Source: Streptomyces sp. NRRL F-2580 | Lineage (GTDB): Bacteria > Actinomycetota > Actinomycetes > Streptomycetales > Streptomycetaceae | DNA: 64,000 nucleotides | NCBI RefSeq assembly: GCF_000720115.1 | Contig: NZ_JOIR01000012.1 | Span: 1-64,000 of the forward strand | Direction: 5' to 3' | Part shown: one piece after another, positions 1 to 8,011 of the stretch | Layout: each line of letters starts with the position of its first letter | How positions within the stretch are numbered: the stretch's first letter is position 1 | Made by a program: the position numbers and the translations under genes | Notes under the pieces: generated by a model | What the model was told of the DNA's origin: nothing | The model's input: the letters and a program-made list of their open reading frames with translations, nothing else | Databases searched by the model: none

Positions 1-99
1 GACTGGCTCCACACCTACAATCACCACCGCGGACACACCGCCCTCGCAGGCAAACCACCCGCCAACCGCGTCCCCAACCTCACTGGGCAATACACCTAG
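1..99 (+). CDS. IS481-like transposase, C-terminal tail (cut by window start)
   Basis: The first frame is open from the window edge and ends at a TAG at 97-99. The visible 32 residues contain YNHHRGHTALAGKPP and VPNLTGQY, typical of the end of IS481/IS3-type DDE integrases (the 'YN..R.H..L....P' segment after the catalytic Glu). The catalytic core lies outside the window, so I cannot say whether the element is intact. Its stop codon overlaps tail to tail with the stop of the DinB-like gene on the other strand (96-98), leaving no room for a terminal inverted repeat between them. The call rests on a short motif only. Confidence 0.7.
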   Translation, partial: DWLHTYNHHRGHTALAGKPPANRVPNLTGQYT

Positions 100-620
100 T
101 CGCCCGTGGCGCCGTCTATCTGCTCGCGCAGCAGGTCCGCGTGGCCGTTGTGGCGCGCGTACTCCTCGATCATGTGGGTGTAGACCCAGCGCAGGCTGAA
201 GACCTCGCCGCGGTGGTGGCTCTCCGCCTGCGACAGCAGGTCCAGGGAGCGGCCCGAGGCGGCCTGGCGGGCCAGTTCCACCTCGGTCTGCCACACCCGT
301 TCGTTCTCGGCCCAGGTGGCGTCCTCGTCGAAGTGGAAGTCGCCGTCCGGGTCCTCGTCGGTGCAGTACAGCTCGGGAAGGTCCTCGCCGAGCATGATCT
401 CCCGGAACCAGTACCGCTCCACCTCCGCCATGTGCCGTACGAGGCCCAAGAGGCTCAGCTCGGAGGGCGCGAGCGCGGCGCGGCGCAGCTGCTCGTCCTG
501 GAGCCCCTCGCACTTCCAGGCGAGGGTGGCGCGGTGGTAGTCGAGCCAGCCGTCGAGCATGTCCCGCTCGTCGGCGGTGGTGGCGGGCTCGGTGCGATGT
601 GATCCGGAACTGGTGGTCAT
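96..620 (-). CDS. DinB-like / DUF664 four-helix protein
   Basis: A 174-residue protein of the DinB/YfiT-like putative metalloenzyme superfamily. Family members are four-helix bundles with a three-His metal site; in actinobacteria many are thiol-dependent transferases, usually annotated DUF664. Candidate ligands are His63 (LVRHMAEVERYWF) and the C-terminal cluster His149, His157 and His160 (HMIEEYARHNGH), the expected spacing. The ATG at 620 is preferred because GAGG lies about 8 nt upstream; an ATG nine bases earlier (629) has GAGG directly abutting it. It is divergent from the oxidoreductase at 705. Substrate unknown. Confidence 0.85.
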   Translation of the reverse strand: MTTSSGSHRTEPATTADERDMLDGWLDYHRATLAWKCEGLQDEQLRRAALAPSELSLLGLVRHMAEVERYWFREIMLGEDLPELYCTDEDPDGDFHFDEDATWAENERVWQTEVELARQAASGRSLDLLSQAESHHRGEVFSLRWVYTHMIEEYARHNGHADLLREQIDGATGD

Positions 621-704
621 GGGGGACATCCTCGGTGAACCGGGCCCCTGCCACCAGGGATTAAGCTGCGGAAGTCCCACAAGGATCAACCTGGAGGTTC
701 CCCG

Positions 705-1610
705 GTGAAGGTCGGCTGCATCGGACTCGGCGACATCGCGCAGAAGGCGTACCTCCCTGTCCTCACCACCCGCCCCGGGATCGAGCTGCACCTGCAGACC
801 CGTACCCCCGCCACCCTCGAGCGGGTCGGGGAGATCCACCACGTCCCCGCCGCGCGCCGGCACACCGATCTCGACGCACTGCTCGCGGAAGGGCTCGACG
901 CGGCCTTCGTGCACGCCTCGACCGCGGCCCACCCCGAGATCGTCACGCGGCTCCTGCGGGCCGGCGTGCCCACGTACGTGGACAAGCCGCTCGCCTACGA
1001 GCTCGCGGACTCGGTGCGGCTGGTGGAACTGGCCGAGGAACGCCGGGTCTCACTGGCCGTCGGCTTCAACCGCCGCCACGCGCCCGGCTACGCGCAGTGC
1101 GCCGACCACCCGCGCGAGTTGATCATCATGCAGAAGAACCGGGTCGGGCTGCCCGAGGACCCGCGCACCCTGGTCCTCGACGACTTCATCCACGTCGTCG
1201 ACACCCTGCGCTTCCTGCTGCCCGGCGAGGCCGAGCACGTCGACGTCCGTGCCGTGGTGCGCGAGGGGCTGATGCACCAGGTGGTGCTCCAGCTGGCCGG
1301 CGACGGCTTCACCGCGCTCGGCATCATGAACCGGCTGTCCGGCTCCACCGAGGAGATCCTGGAGGTCTCCGGCCGGGACACCAAGCGGCAGGTCGTCAAC
1401 CTCGCCGAGGTCATCGACCACAAGGGCCAGCCGAGCGTCCGGCGCCGCGGGGACTGGGTGTCCGTGGCCCGCCAGCGCGGCATCGAGCAGGTCGTGGACC
1501 ACTTCCTGGAGGCCGTCGAGACGGGCAGGACCCTCAGCGCCCGGGACGCGCTCCTCACCCACCGGCTGTGCGAGCGGGTGGTGAAGTCGGCTCTGGAGCA
1601 GGCCTCCTGA
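705..1610 (+). CDS. Gfo/Idh/MocA family NAD(P)-dependent oxidoreductase
   Basis: A 301-residue protein with an N-terminal Rossmann fold (GLGDIA at 8-13) and the family Lys in VDKP (Lys94), where classical members have EKP. The second half (FNRRHAPGY onward) is the alpha/beta substrate domain. The family reduces or oxidises sugars, inositols or related carbonyl compounds; the substrate cannot be told from sequence. The GTG start at 705 has GGAGG about 6 nt upstream. The 3' end runs 56 bp into the end of lnt on the opposite strand, so the two genes overlap convergently. Confidence 0.88.
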   Translation: MKVGCIGLGDIAQKAYLPVLTTRPGIELHLQTRTPATLERVGEIHHVPAARRHTDLDALLAEGLDAAFVHASTAAHPEIVTRLLRAGVPTYVDKPLAYELADSVRLVELAEERRVSLAVGFNRRHAPGYAQCADHPRELIIMQKNRVGLPEDPRTLVLDDFIHVVDTLRFLLPGEAEHVDVRAVVREGLMHQVVLQLAGDGFTALGIMNRLSGSTEEILEVSGRDTKRQVVNLAEVIDHKGQPSVRRRGDWVSVARQRGIEQVVDHFLEAVETGRTLSARDALLTHRLCERVVKSALEQAS

Positions 1611-3132
1611 GCGAACGGACGCCCGCCACCGCGCAGTACACCGCGAGCGCGGCGAGGGCCGCCCCCACCGGCCAGTCCCCGAAGCGCCCGTAGAGGGTCG
1701 TGCCCCGGGCGAGCGGGACCTCGTACACCGCCGCCGCGCTCGCGGAGGTCGGCAGCGCCGCGCCGATCCGCTCGCCGGACGGGCCGTGCACGACGCTGAT
1801 GCCCGTGAGGGTGGCGTGCACCATCGGGCGGCCGTTCTCGGCCGCGCGCAGGGCCGCCAGCGAGGCGTGCTGGGGCGGGGCCCAGCTCTCCTGGAAGGTG
1901 GAGGTCGCCGACTGGGCGATGAGCAGCGAGGCCCCGTCCCGGGTCAGGCGCCGGCTCATGTCGGGGAAGGCCGACTCGAAGCAGACCAGCGGGCCGAGAC
2001 GGACACCGGCGGGGGCGCCGCCCCCGCCGTCCTGCCGCGCGGGCAGGTCCATGACCACGGGGGCCGTGCCGGGCACCCGGTCCTCGCCCGCCGCCTTGCC
2101 GACCGAGGTGGCCCAGCCGAGCAGCGCCCGGGCCGGTACGTACTCCCCGAAGGGGACGAGCCGCATCTTGTCGTAGCGGTCGCCGGTGGGGCCGCCAGGG
2201 CCCACGAGCACCGCGCTCTTGTAGATCCCCGGCCGGTCCGCCCGCCGCGCGTCCACGTTCACCAGCAGCGGAGCCCCGACCTCCGCCGACAGCGAGGCCA
2301 GCCGCCGGGCCAGGTCCGGGCGGGCCGTCAGGTCCTCGCCGACGCTGCTCTCGCCCCACACCACGAGGTCGACCCGCTGCCCCGCCAGCGGCCGCGTCAG
2401 CCGCTCTCCGACCGCGAACCGCCGCTCCGCGCTGTCCGGGCCGTCCGCCACCGGACCCGGTTGTACGACCGCCACGCGCAACCGGCCGGACTCCGCGGGA
2501 ACCGCCGCCCACACCCACACCACCGCGGTCAGCACCGCGCACCCCGAAAGCCCCGCCACCGCCGGGATCCGCGCCCCAGGCACCGCGACCAGCAGCACCA
2601 CGGCGCAGTTCACCGCCACGACCAGCAGGCTGACCAGCCACACCCCGCCCACGGAGGCCAGCCGCAGGGCGGGCGGCACCTGCCACTGGCTCGCCCCCAG
2701 CAGCCCCCACGGCCCGCCCAGCCCCTGCCAGGACCGGACCAGCTCCGACAGCAGCCAGCCCGCCGGTACGAGGACCAGCGCGGACAGCGCCCGGCCGGCC
2801 GACGGGGCCCCGCCGAGCAACTCCCGTACCAGGAGTGCCCAGGGGATCCAGAGCAGCCCCAGCAGGGCCGCCACTGGCACCAGGAAGACGTGCAGGCTGG
2901 GCAGCAGCCAGTGGTGGACGGCCACGATGAACCCCGCGCCGCCGAGCCAGCCCTCCAGGGCCGCCCGCCGCCCGGTGGGGGCCGACCTCAGCAGCAGCAT
3001 CCAGGGCGCGAGGGCGACGTAGGCGAACCACCAGAGCGCGGGGGCGGGGAAGGCGAGGGCGGGCAGCGCCCCGGCGGCGACCGCGGCGGGCGCGCGCCAC
3101 CGGTCCATCCACTCGTTCCGCATCGCGACCAT
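1555..3132 (-). CDS. lnt: apolipoprotein N-acyltransferase
   Basis: A 525-residue membrane enzyme that adds the third acyl chain to the N-terminal Cys of lipoproteins. About six hydrophobic helices occupy residues 15-210, followed by a nitrilase-type domain with the catalytic triad visible: Glu261 in VVWGESS, Lys322 in YDKMRLVPFGEY, Cys384 in LVCFESAFP. A last hydrophobic segment lies near the C-terminus. The ATG at 3132 has GGGGAGG six to seven bases upstream. A run of five GCAGT-like pentamers sits 24 bp ahead of the start. No ppm1-like mannosyl transferase adjoins it. Its end overlaps the convergent oxidoreductase by 56 bp. Confidence 0.93.
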   Translation of the reverse strand: MVAMRNEWMDRWRAPAAVAAGALPALAFPAPALWWFAYVALAPWMLLLRSAPTGRRAALEGWLGGAGFIVAVHHWLLPSLHVFLVPVAALLGLLWIPWALLVRELLGGAPSAGRALSALVLVPAGWLLSELVRSWQGLGGPWGLLGASQWQVPPALRLASVGGVWLVSLLVVAVNCAVVLLVAVPGARIPAVAGLSGCAVLTAVVWVWAAVPAESGRLRVAVVQPGPVADGPDSAERRFAVGERLTRPLAGQRVDLVVWGESSVGEDLTARPDLARRLASLSAEVGAPLLVNVDARRADRPGIYKSAVLVGPGGPTGDRYDKMRLVPFGEYVPARALLGWATSVGKAAGEDRVPGTAPVVMDLPARQDGGGGAPAGVRLGPLVCFESAFPDMSRRLTRDGASLLIAQSATSTFQESWAPPQHASLAALRAAENGRPMVHATLTGISVVHGPSGERIGAALPTSASAAAVYEVPLARGTTLYGRFGDWPVGAALAALAVYCAVAGVRSLRRPAPEPTSPPARTAGG

Positions 3133-3155
3133 GGCGCGCCTCCCCTTCCAGTCTG

Positions 3156-3180
3156 GCAGTGCAGTGCAGTGCAGTGCAGC
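3156..3180. repeat. GCAGT pentanucleotide repeat, 5 units
   Basis: Four exact GCAGT units and a fifth GCAGC, head to tail, in the leader or promoter of lnt (24 bp from its start) and just after the end of the NTF2-like gene. Short tandem repeats of this kind are rare in Streptomyces intergenic DNA. Confidence 0.9.
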
Positions 3181-3191
3181 GCCGGGCAGGC

Positions 3192-3659
3192 TCAGGCGGA
3201 CATGTGCCGCCAGGTCTCGTGCACGGTGACGCGCGTGAGCCGCCAGCCGTCACGGGTGCGGGCCAGTGCGAAGGAGTAGCGTCCGGCGGCGACGAAGTTG
3301 GGCGCGGTGACCGTGCCGTCGAACTCCGGACCCGCCAGGCGCATCGGGTTGAGGAAGTCGGCCCGGACCTCGGCGCTGTCGCCGGGCGAACCGCCCAGGT
3401 CCTCCAACCGGACCAGCCGGTTGACGATCAGGTGCTGACGCACGGGGAAGAGCCGCATGGTCTCCGCGAGCCAGTCCGCGACCTCCCTCACCGACCCCTC
3501 GATCCCGCCCGCCGAGCTGTAGTCGACCCGGCCGGAGGCGGTGAAGAGGGCACGGTAGGCGTCCCAGTCGCCGTCGTCGACGGCCACCGCGTAGCCCGTG
3601 ACCACCTCGTCGATCGCCATCCGGTCCATTACCGTCGCGAGATCCACACGCTGAGTCAT
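3192..3659 (-). CDS. SnoaL/NTF2-like family protein
   Basis: A 155-residue protein fitting the SnoaL-like cone fold of the NTF2 superfamily: an N-terminal helix with AIDEVVTGYAVAVDDGDWDAYRALF, then a beta sheet ending in GWRLTRVTVHETWR. Members include small hydratases, cyclases, dehydratases and non-enzymatic binding proteins; function cannot be assigned from this. The ATG at 3659 is the only good start. The gene lies upstream of lnt on the same strand with 59 bp between them, so the two may be cotranscribed. Confidence 0.8.
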   Translation of the reverse strand: MTQRVDLATVMDRMAIDEVVTGYAVAVDDGDWDAYRALFTASGRVDYSSAGGIEGSVREVADWLAETMRLFPVRQHLIVNRLVRLEDLGGSPGDSAEVRADFLNPMRLAGPEFDGTVTAPNFVAAGRYSFALARTRDGWRLTRVTVHETWRHMSA

Positions 3660-3728
3660 CGGGTCAGTGTGGGGCTGCGCGTGCCCGAGGCCAAGGGGCG
3701 TGCGCGGACCGGATCTTCCCGCGGCCGC

Positions 3729-3905
3729 TCAGCGACCGGAACGGGCCTCCCGCTGCCGGACCACGACGAGGAACGCGTCGCTGTCCAGATCCATGACCAC
3801 CTCGGCCGGCACCCCCTCCCGCATCCGCTGCGCCGCGTACTCCTCCGCGGGCCAGCTCCCCCGCGGACTTCCGGCCGGAAAACGCTCCAGTACCACTCGA
3901 CCCAT
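3729..3905 (-). CDS. small conserved hypothetical protein (58 aa)
   Basis: A 58-residue acidic/basic protein starting MGRVVLERFPAG, with a central WPAEEYAAQRMREGVPAEVVMDLDSDAFLVV segment. The ATG at 3905 is chosen because AGGGGGTG lies 4-11 bases upstream; a start 54 bases earlier has no such site. There are no membrane segments or cysteines. I do not recognise a domain; the compact hydrophobic end (AEVVMDLDSDAFLVVV) suggests a folded small protein. It sits between the NTF2-like gene and the strong hairpin at 3965-4000, so it probably has its own promoter. Confidence 0.65.
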   Translation of the reverse strand: MGRVVLERFPAGSPRGSWPAEEYAAQRMREGVPAEVVMDLDSDAFLVVVRQREARSGR

Positions 3906-3964
3906 GGGACACCCCCTGCTTGCTTGCCTTCCGGTCTCTTCAGGTCTCTTCAGGCACAACGACG

Positions 3965-4000
3965 CGGAAGCCGCCCGGGAACGTTCCCGAGCGGCTTCCG
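3965..4000. terminator. long hairpin after uppP
   Basis: CGGAAGCCGC at 3965-3974 pairs with GCGGCTTCCG at 3991-4000. Between them lies the palindrome CGGGAACGTTCCCG, so the 36-bp structure is nearly continuous with one mismatch (3975/3990). It lies 31 bp past the uppP stop on the minus strand, the position of an intrinsic terminator. There is no strong U-tract, as is common in Streptomyces. Confidence 0.8.
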
Positions 4001-4030
4001 GTTCACCCGAAGCGGTGGAGCGGGGTCCTG

Positions 4031-4909
4031 CTAGGAGCCGGACTCACCTGCGTGCGGGCTCAGCACGTCCGCGCCGATCAGCGCGAACAGCAGGATGCCC
4101 AGCAGGATCCGGTAGATCACGAAGGGCATGAAGCTCTTCGTCGAGATGAACTTCATGAACCACGCGATCACGGCGTAGCCCACGAAGAAGGCGATGACCG
4201 TCGCGAAGATCGTCGGGCCCCAGGAGATGTGGCCCGGCTCCTCGAGCACGTCCTTGATCTCGAACGCGCCGGAGGCCAGCACGGCCGGGATGGCCAGCAG
4301 GAAGGAGTAGCGCGCCGCGGCCTCGCGGGTGAAGCCCAGCAGCAGACCGCCGGAGATCGTCGCGCCGGACCGGGAGACGCCCGGGATCAGCGCCATCGCC
4401 TGGCAGAGACCGAAGATCAGGCCGTCCTTGACACCCAGCTGCTGGAGCGTCTTGCGCTCGCGGATGGCGCGGTGCCGGCCGCCCTCCTCGTCGCGGGCGG
4501 CCAGCCGGTCGGCGACGCCCAGCACGACGCCCATCACGATGAGGGTGGTCGCCGTCAGCCGCAGGTCGCGGGCCGGGCCCACGATCGCGTCCTTGAAGAC
4601 CAGGCCGAGGACACCGATCGGAATCGAGCCGACGATCACCAGCCAGCCCATCTTGGCGTCCTGCTCGGAGCGCAGGGCCTTCGTGTACAGGGAGCGGAAC
4701 CAGGTGGAGATGATCCGCGCGATGTCCTTGCGGAAGTAGATCAGCACGGCGGCCTCGGTGCCGATCTGCGTGATGGCCGTGAAGGCCGCTCCTGGGTCGT
4801 GCCAGCCGGCGAACGCCGCGGTCAGCCGCAGGTGGGCGCTGGAGGAGATCGGGAGGAACTCCGTAAGCCCCTGGACGAGACCGAGGATTAGGGATTCGAA
4901 CCAGCTCAT
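4031..4909 (-). CDS. uppP: undecaprenyl-diphosphatase (BacA/UppP)
   Basis: A 292-residue polytopic membrane enzyme that dephosphorylates undecaprenyl diphosphate so the carrier lipid can be reused in peptidoglycan synthesis; overproduction gives bacitracin tolerance. Both family signatures are present: QGLTEFLPISSSAHL (residues 13-27, with the Glu and Ser residues of the active site) and PGVSRSGATI near residue 180. Length is normal. The ATG at 4909 begins MSWFESLILGLVQ, the usual start. The next gene upstream on the same strand is the TVP38-type gene, 48 bp away, so the two may form an operon ending at the 3965-4000 hairpin. Confidence 0.96.
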   Translation of the reverse strand: MSWFESLILGLVQGLTEFLPISSSAHLRLTAAFAGWHDPGAAFTAITQIGTEAAVLIYFRKDIARIISTWFRSLYTKALRSEQDAKMGWLVIVGSIPIGVLGLVFKDAIVGPARDLRLTATTLIVMGVVLGVADRLAARDEEGGRHRAIRERKTLQQLGVKDGLIFGLCQAMALIPGVSRSGATISGGLLLGFTREAAARYSFLLAIPAVLASGAFEIKDVLEEPGHISWGPTIFATVIAFFVGYAVIAWFMKFISTKSFMPFVIYRILLGILLFALIGADVLSPHAGESGS

Positions 4910-4957
4910 GTCGGGGTGCGCTCGTCCTTGTGATCGTCGGGCAGTTCGCCCCCGATG

Positions 4958-5686
4958 CTAGGGCCCGTGCGAAGTGCCGCTGACCACTGGGGGGTGCTGG
5001 GGCGTCAGCTCGTACGACGATCCCCGGGTTCGCGGGGGTGCCAGGCGGTGCCGCTTGCGCCAGGCGACGGCTCCGGCCCCCACCACCGAGACCACGATGA
5101 AGCCGAAGGAGGCGAGGAACGCGGGCGAGCCGGGGGAGGAGGCGCTGGCCCCCGCGATCACGTACGCGGTGGTGTTCGGCACGACGCCGATCGCCGTGGC
5201 GAGGAGGAACGGGCCCCAGCCGCAGCGGGACACCGCCGCGCAGTAGTTGGCCACCACGAAGGGGACTCCGGGGAAGAGCCGGACGGCGAGCATCGAGCGG
5301 AAGCCGTGCCGGCTGAGCTGGCCGTCCGCCGCCTCCAGCCAGCGGCCGCGCAGATGCGGACGCAAAGCCTCCTGGCCCATGATCCGCCCGAGGCCGAAGG
5401 CGATCCCGGCGCCCAGGACGGTGCCGCCGACCGCGGCGACGAGGCCGAACTGGGTGCCGAAGACGGCTCCCGCGGCCAGGTTCAGCAGGGGACGCGGCAC
5501 GAAGGCCGCCGCGCACACCCCGTACGCGGCCGCGAAGAGCAGGACCGCCGTGCCCACCGGGAGGCCCGGGGGCCAGCCCTCCGAGAGCAGGCGCTGGGGC
5601 TCGAACAGCAGCACGCACACGCCGGCCGCCACGAGCAGCACGACGAGCAGCGACAGCCGGGTCCACGGCGCGAGGAGGAGGGACAT
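4958..5686 (-). CDS. TVP38/TMEM64 family membrane protein (DedA superfamily)
   Basis: A 242-residue integral membrane protein. Six hydrophobic segments are visible, starting at residues 10-30 and 45-70. The DedA/VTT core shows the re-entrant PRPLLNLAAGAVFGTQFG motif and the second one, RLFPGVPFVVANYCAAVS. VTT proteins are lipid scramblases or transporters; some DedA members flip undecaprenyl phosphate, which fits its place upstream of uppP, but that link is inference. The C-terminal tail after residue 205 is basic and disordered. The first ATG at 5686 gives a normal length. Confidence 0.88.
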   Translation of the reverse strand: MSLLLAPWTRLSLLVVLLVAAGVCVLLFEPQRLLSEGWPPGLPVGTAVLLFAAAYGVCAAAFVPRPLLNLAAGAVFGTQFGLVAAVGGTVLGAGIAFGLGRIMGQEALRPHLRGRWLEAADGQLSRHGFRSMLAVRLFPGVPFVVANYCAAVSRCGWGPFLLATAIGVVPNTTAYVIAGASASSPGSPAFLASFGFIVVSVVGAGAVAWRKRHRLAPPRTRGSSYELTPQHPPVVSGTSHGP

Positions 5687-5722
5687 CCCGGGAGACTAGC
5701 CGAGGTATGCGGCGGCGCGCCG

Positions 5723-5728
5723 TAATCT
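5723..5728 (+). promoter_or_regulatory. -10 box of a leaderless promoter (AlkD-like gene)
   Basis: TAATCT ends seven bases before the ATG at 5736, so the transcript would start at or very near the start codon. No clear Shine-Dalgarno sequence precedes the ATG. The -35 region is weak. Confidence 0.5.
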
Positions 5729-5735
5729 GGGCCTC

Positions 5736-6452
5736 ATGCCGTCGAACGGCCGACGACCCCCGAGGGTTCCCGGCAGCGCCCTCGCGGACACCCTGCTGGA
5801 GCGGCTGACCGGGACGTACGCGGCGGCCGCCGACCCCGTGCGGGCCGAGGCGATGACCGCGTACATGAAGGACGTGGCGCCCTTCCTCGGCATCCCGACA
5901 CCGCTGCGCCGGGACCTGTCGAAGGCGGTGCTCCGGGACACCCCCAAGCCGTCCGAGGCGGACTGCGCGGCGCTCGCGCTGCGCTGCTGGCGGCTCCCGG
6001 AGCGCGAGTACCACTACTTCGCGGTGGACTACCTGCGCCGCCACGTCTCCCGGTGTTCCTCCGGCCTCCTGCCGGTGGTCCGGCACCTCATCGTCACCGT
6101 CCCCTGGTGGGACACCGTCGACCTGCTGGCCGCGCACGCGGTCGGCCCGCTGGTGGCCGCCGACCCGGAGCTGGCGCGGGTGATGGACGAGTGGATCGAG
6201 GACGAGGACCTCTGGCTCGCCCGCGCCGCCCTGCTGCACCAGCTCCGCTACAAGGCCGCCACCGATTCCGGGCGCCTGTTCGCGTACTGCCGCCGCCGGG
6301 CCGGCGACCCGGACTTCTTCCTGCGCAAGGCCATCGGCTGGTCCCTGCGCGAGTACGCGAAGACCGACCCCGACGCGGTGCGCGCCTTCGTCGCGTCCGC
6401 AAGCGGCACCCTGTCTCCGCTGTCCGTGCGCGAGGCGCTCAAGAACCTCTGA
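5736..6452 (+). CDS. AlkD-like DNA alkylation repair protein
   Basis: A 238-residue all-helical HEAT-like protein of the AlkD/AlkC glycosylase family, which removes N3- and N7-alkylpurines without base flipping. The catalytic positions of Bacillus AlkD (Trp, Asp, Arg, Trp) appear matched: WWDTVD carries the Trp and Asp, LARAALLHQLRY the Arg, and FLRKAIGWSLREYAK the C-terminal Trp and Arg. Length equals the family norm. The ATG at 5736 follows a TAATCT -10 box by seven bases, suggesting a leaderless mRNA. It is divergent from the TVP38-type gene with 49 bp between starts. Confidence 0.9.
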   Translation: MPSNGRRPPRVPGSALADTLLERLTGTYAAAADPVRAEAMTAYMKDVAPFLGIPTPLRRDLSKAVLRDTPKPSEADCAALALRCWRLPEREYHYFAVDYLRRHVSRCSSGLLPVVRHLIVTVPWWDTVDLLAAHAVGPLVAADPELARVMDEWIEDEDLWLARAALLHQLRYKAATDSGRLFAYCRRRAGDPDFFLRKAIGWSLREYAKTDPDAVRAFVASASGTLSPLSVREALKNL

Positions 6453-6479
6453 GGGCCCTCCGGTTCACCGGGTAAATCA

Positions 6480-6509
6480 TTCGACGGGCCCGGGGCCGTC
6501 CGGCAGGAT
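6480..6509 (+). promoter_or_regulatory. promoter for the 37-codon small reading frame
   Basis: TTCGAC (6480-6485), an 18-base spacer, then CAGGAT (6504-6509). This is a reasonable housekeeping-type promoter. Its expected transcription start (about 6516-6517) falls on the ATG at 6517. Confidence 0.5.
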
Positions 6510-6516
6510 CGGGGGC

Positions 6517-6630
6517 ATGTCCCGGTTCGCCTTCCCCGCAGCGCCGTCCGCAGTCGCGGACGCGCCGAAGGCTGCCGAATTCGCCTTTCCCGCAGAGACC
6601 TTCGCCGCATTCGACGGCGCACGAAGCTGA
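6517..6630 (+). CDS. putative leaderless small protein with FAFPA repeats (37 aa)
   Basis: A 37-codon frame, ATG at 6517 to TGA at 6630, reading MSRFAFPAAPSAVADAP, then KAAEFAFPAETFAAFDGARS. The motif FAFPA occurs twice (residues 4-8 and 22-26) and again loosely as FAAF. It has no cysteine, is rich in Ala and Phe, and contains no rare codons. A promoter at 6480-6509 would place the RNA 5' end on the ATG. It ends 96 bp before tuf3 on the same strand. It could be a real small protein, a regulatory leader for tuf3, or chance in GC-rich DNA. The repeat and promoter fit are the only support. Confidence 0.4.
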   Translation: MSRFAFPAAPSAVADAPKAAEFAFPAETFAAFDGARS

Positions 6631-6726
6631 CCCTTCCCGGATCGTCCGGCGGACCCCGCAGGGGGAGGGTCGGCTCGGTTCAGGGGTCCCGTCCACGCTT
6701 CGAGCAACGGGAAGAGACAAGCGATC

Positions 6727-7908
6727 ATGGCCAAGACGGCCTTCGTGCGGACCAAGCCGCACCTCAACATCGGCACCATGGGTCACGTCGACCACGGCAA
6801 GACCACCCTCACCGCCGCCATCACCAAGGTCCTCGCCGAGCGCGGCGGCGCCTCCTTCGTGCCCTTCGACCGCATCGACCGGGCCCCCGAGGAGGCCCGG
6901 CGCGGGATCACCATCAACCTCACGCACGTCGAGTACGAGACCGACACCCGGCACTACGCCCACGTGGACATGCCCGGGCACGCGGACTACATCAAGAACA
7001 TGGTCACCGGGGCCGCGCAGCTCGACGGGGCGATCCTCGTCGTCTCCGCCCTCGACGGGGTCATGCCGCAAACGGCCGAGCACGTGCTCCTCGCCCGGCA
7101 GGTCGGCGTCGACCACATCGTCGTCGCCCTGAACAAGGCCGACGCCGGGGACCCCGAGCTGACCGACCTGGTCGAGCTGGAGGTCCGCGAGCTGCTCACC
7201 GCGCACGGCTACGGCGGGGACGCCGCGCCGGTCGTACGGGTCTCCGGACTCGGGGCGCTGGAGGGCGACCCGCGGTGGACCGGGGCGATCGAGGCGCTGC
7301 TGGACGCGGTGGACACGTACGTGCCGACGCCGGTGCGGTACACGGACGCGCCGTTCCTGCTGCCCGTGGAGAACGTGCTGACCATCACCGGGCGCGGGAC
7401 CGTCGTCACCGGAGCCGTCGAGCGCGGCAGCGTCCGCCTCGGCGACCGCGTCGCGGTCCTCGGCGGCGACGGCGAGCCCGCCGAGACGGTCGTCACCGGG
7501 CTGGAGACCTTCGGGAAGCCGATGGAGTCCGCCGAGGCCGGGGACAACGTCGCGCTGCTGCTGCGCGGGGTCCCGCGCGACGGCGTGCGCCGCGGACACG
7601 TGGTGGCGGCGCCCGGCAGCGTGACGCCCAAGCGTCACTTCACCGCGCAGGTGTACGTGCTTTCCGGGCGCGAGGGCGGCCGTACGACTCCGGTCGCCAC
7701 CGGCTACCGGCCGCAGTTCTACGTGCGCACCGCCGACGTGGTGGGCGACGTGGACCTGGGCGAGGCCGGCCTGGCCCGGCCGGGGCAGACGGTCACGATG
7801 ACCGTCGAGCTCGGGCGGGACGTCCCGCTGGAGTCGGGGCTCGGCTTCGCGATCCGCGAGGGCGGGCGGACGGTCGGCGCGGGGACGGTCACGGCCGTCC
7901 TGGGCTGA
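6727..7908 (+). CDS. tuf3: divergent elongation factor Tu (tuf3 type)
   Basis: A 393-residue translational GTPase that delivers aminoacyl-tRNA to the ribosome. The G motifs are intact: GHVDHGKT (19-26), the switch-I region [18 protein letters not shown] (81-85, where housekeeping EF-Tu has DCPGH) and NKAD (136-139). All three domains are present at normal length. Differences from typical EF-Tu1 ([23 protein letters not shown], domain 2 [16 protein letters not shown]) mark it as the extra, divergent Streptomyces EF-Tu3. It is not next to str/fus ribosomal genes, another tuf3 trait. Known tuf3 genes are stress or stringent-response controlled, and such paralogues can alter elfamycin sensitivity; neither is shown here. 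Confidence 0.93.
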   Translation: MAKTAFVRTKPHLNIGTMGHVDHGKTTLTAAITKVLAERGGASFVPFDRIDRAPEEARRGITINLTHVEYETDTRHYAHVDMPGHADYIKNMVTGAAQLDGAILVVSALDGVMPQTAEHVLLARQVGVDHIVVALNKADAGDPELTDLVELEVRELLTAHGYGGDAAPVVRVSGLGALEGDPRWTGAIEALLDAVDTYVPTPVRYTDAPFLLPVENVLTITGRGTVVTGAVERGSVRLGDRVAVLGGDGEPAETVVTGLETFGKPMESAEAGDNVALLLRGVPRDGVRRGHVVAAPGSVTPKRHFTAQVYVLSGREGGRTTPVATGYRPQFYVRTADVVGDVDLGEAGLARPGQTVTMTVELGRDVPLESGLGFAIREGGRTVGAGTVTAVLG

Positions 7909-7936
7909 CCCGGACGTTCGGGGCCGTACCGGCCCC

Positions 7937-7983
7937 TCTGTGGTGACGGCGGAGCCGCTGCGTCAGACTGCCGTCACCACAGA
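7937..7983. terminator. 14-bp perfect inverted repeat after tuf3
   Basis: TCTGTGGTGACGGC (7937-7950) and its exact complement GCCGTCACCACAGA (7970-7983), loop 19 nt, beginning 28 bp after the tuf3 stop. A terminator is the simplest reading. Because it also lies 29 bp before the patatin-like start, an operator role is possible. Confidence 0.65.
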
Positions 7984-8011
7984 CATGCGGGGAAGCAGAG
8001 GGGCGGGCGAA

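Noticed and set aside
7940..8011. Longer N-terminus for the patatin-like protein
   Set aside because: It begins within the 14-bp inverted repeat and lacks a ribosome site; ATG at 8012 has GAGGGG at proper spacing.
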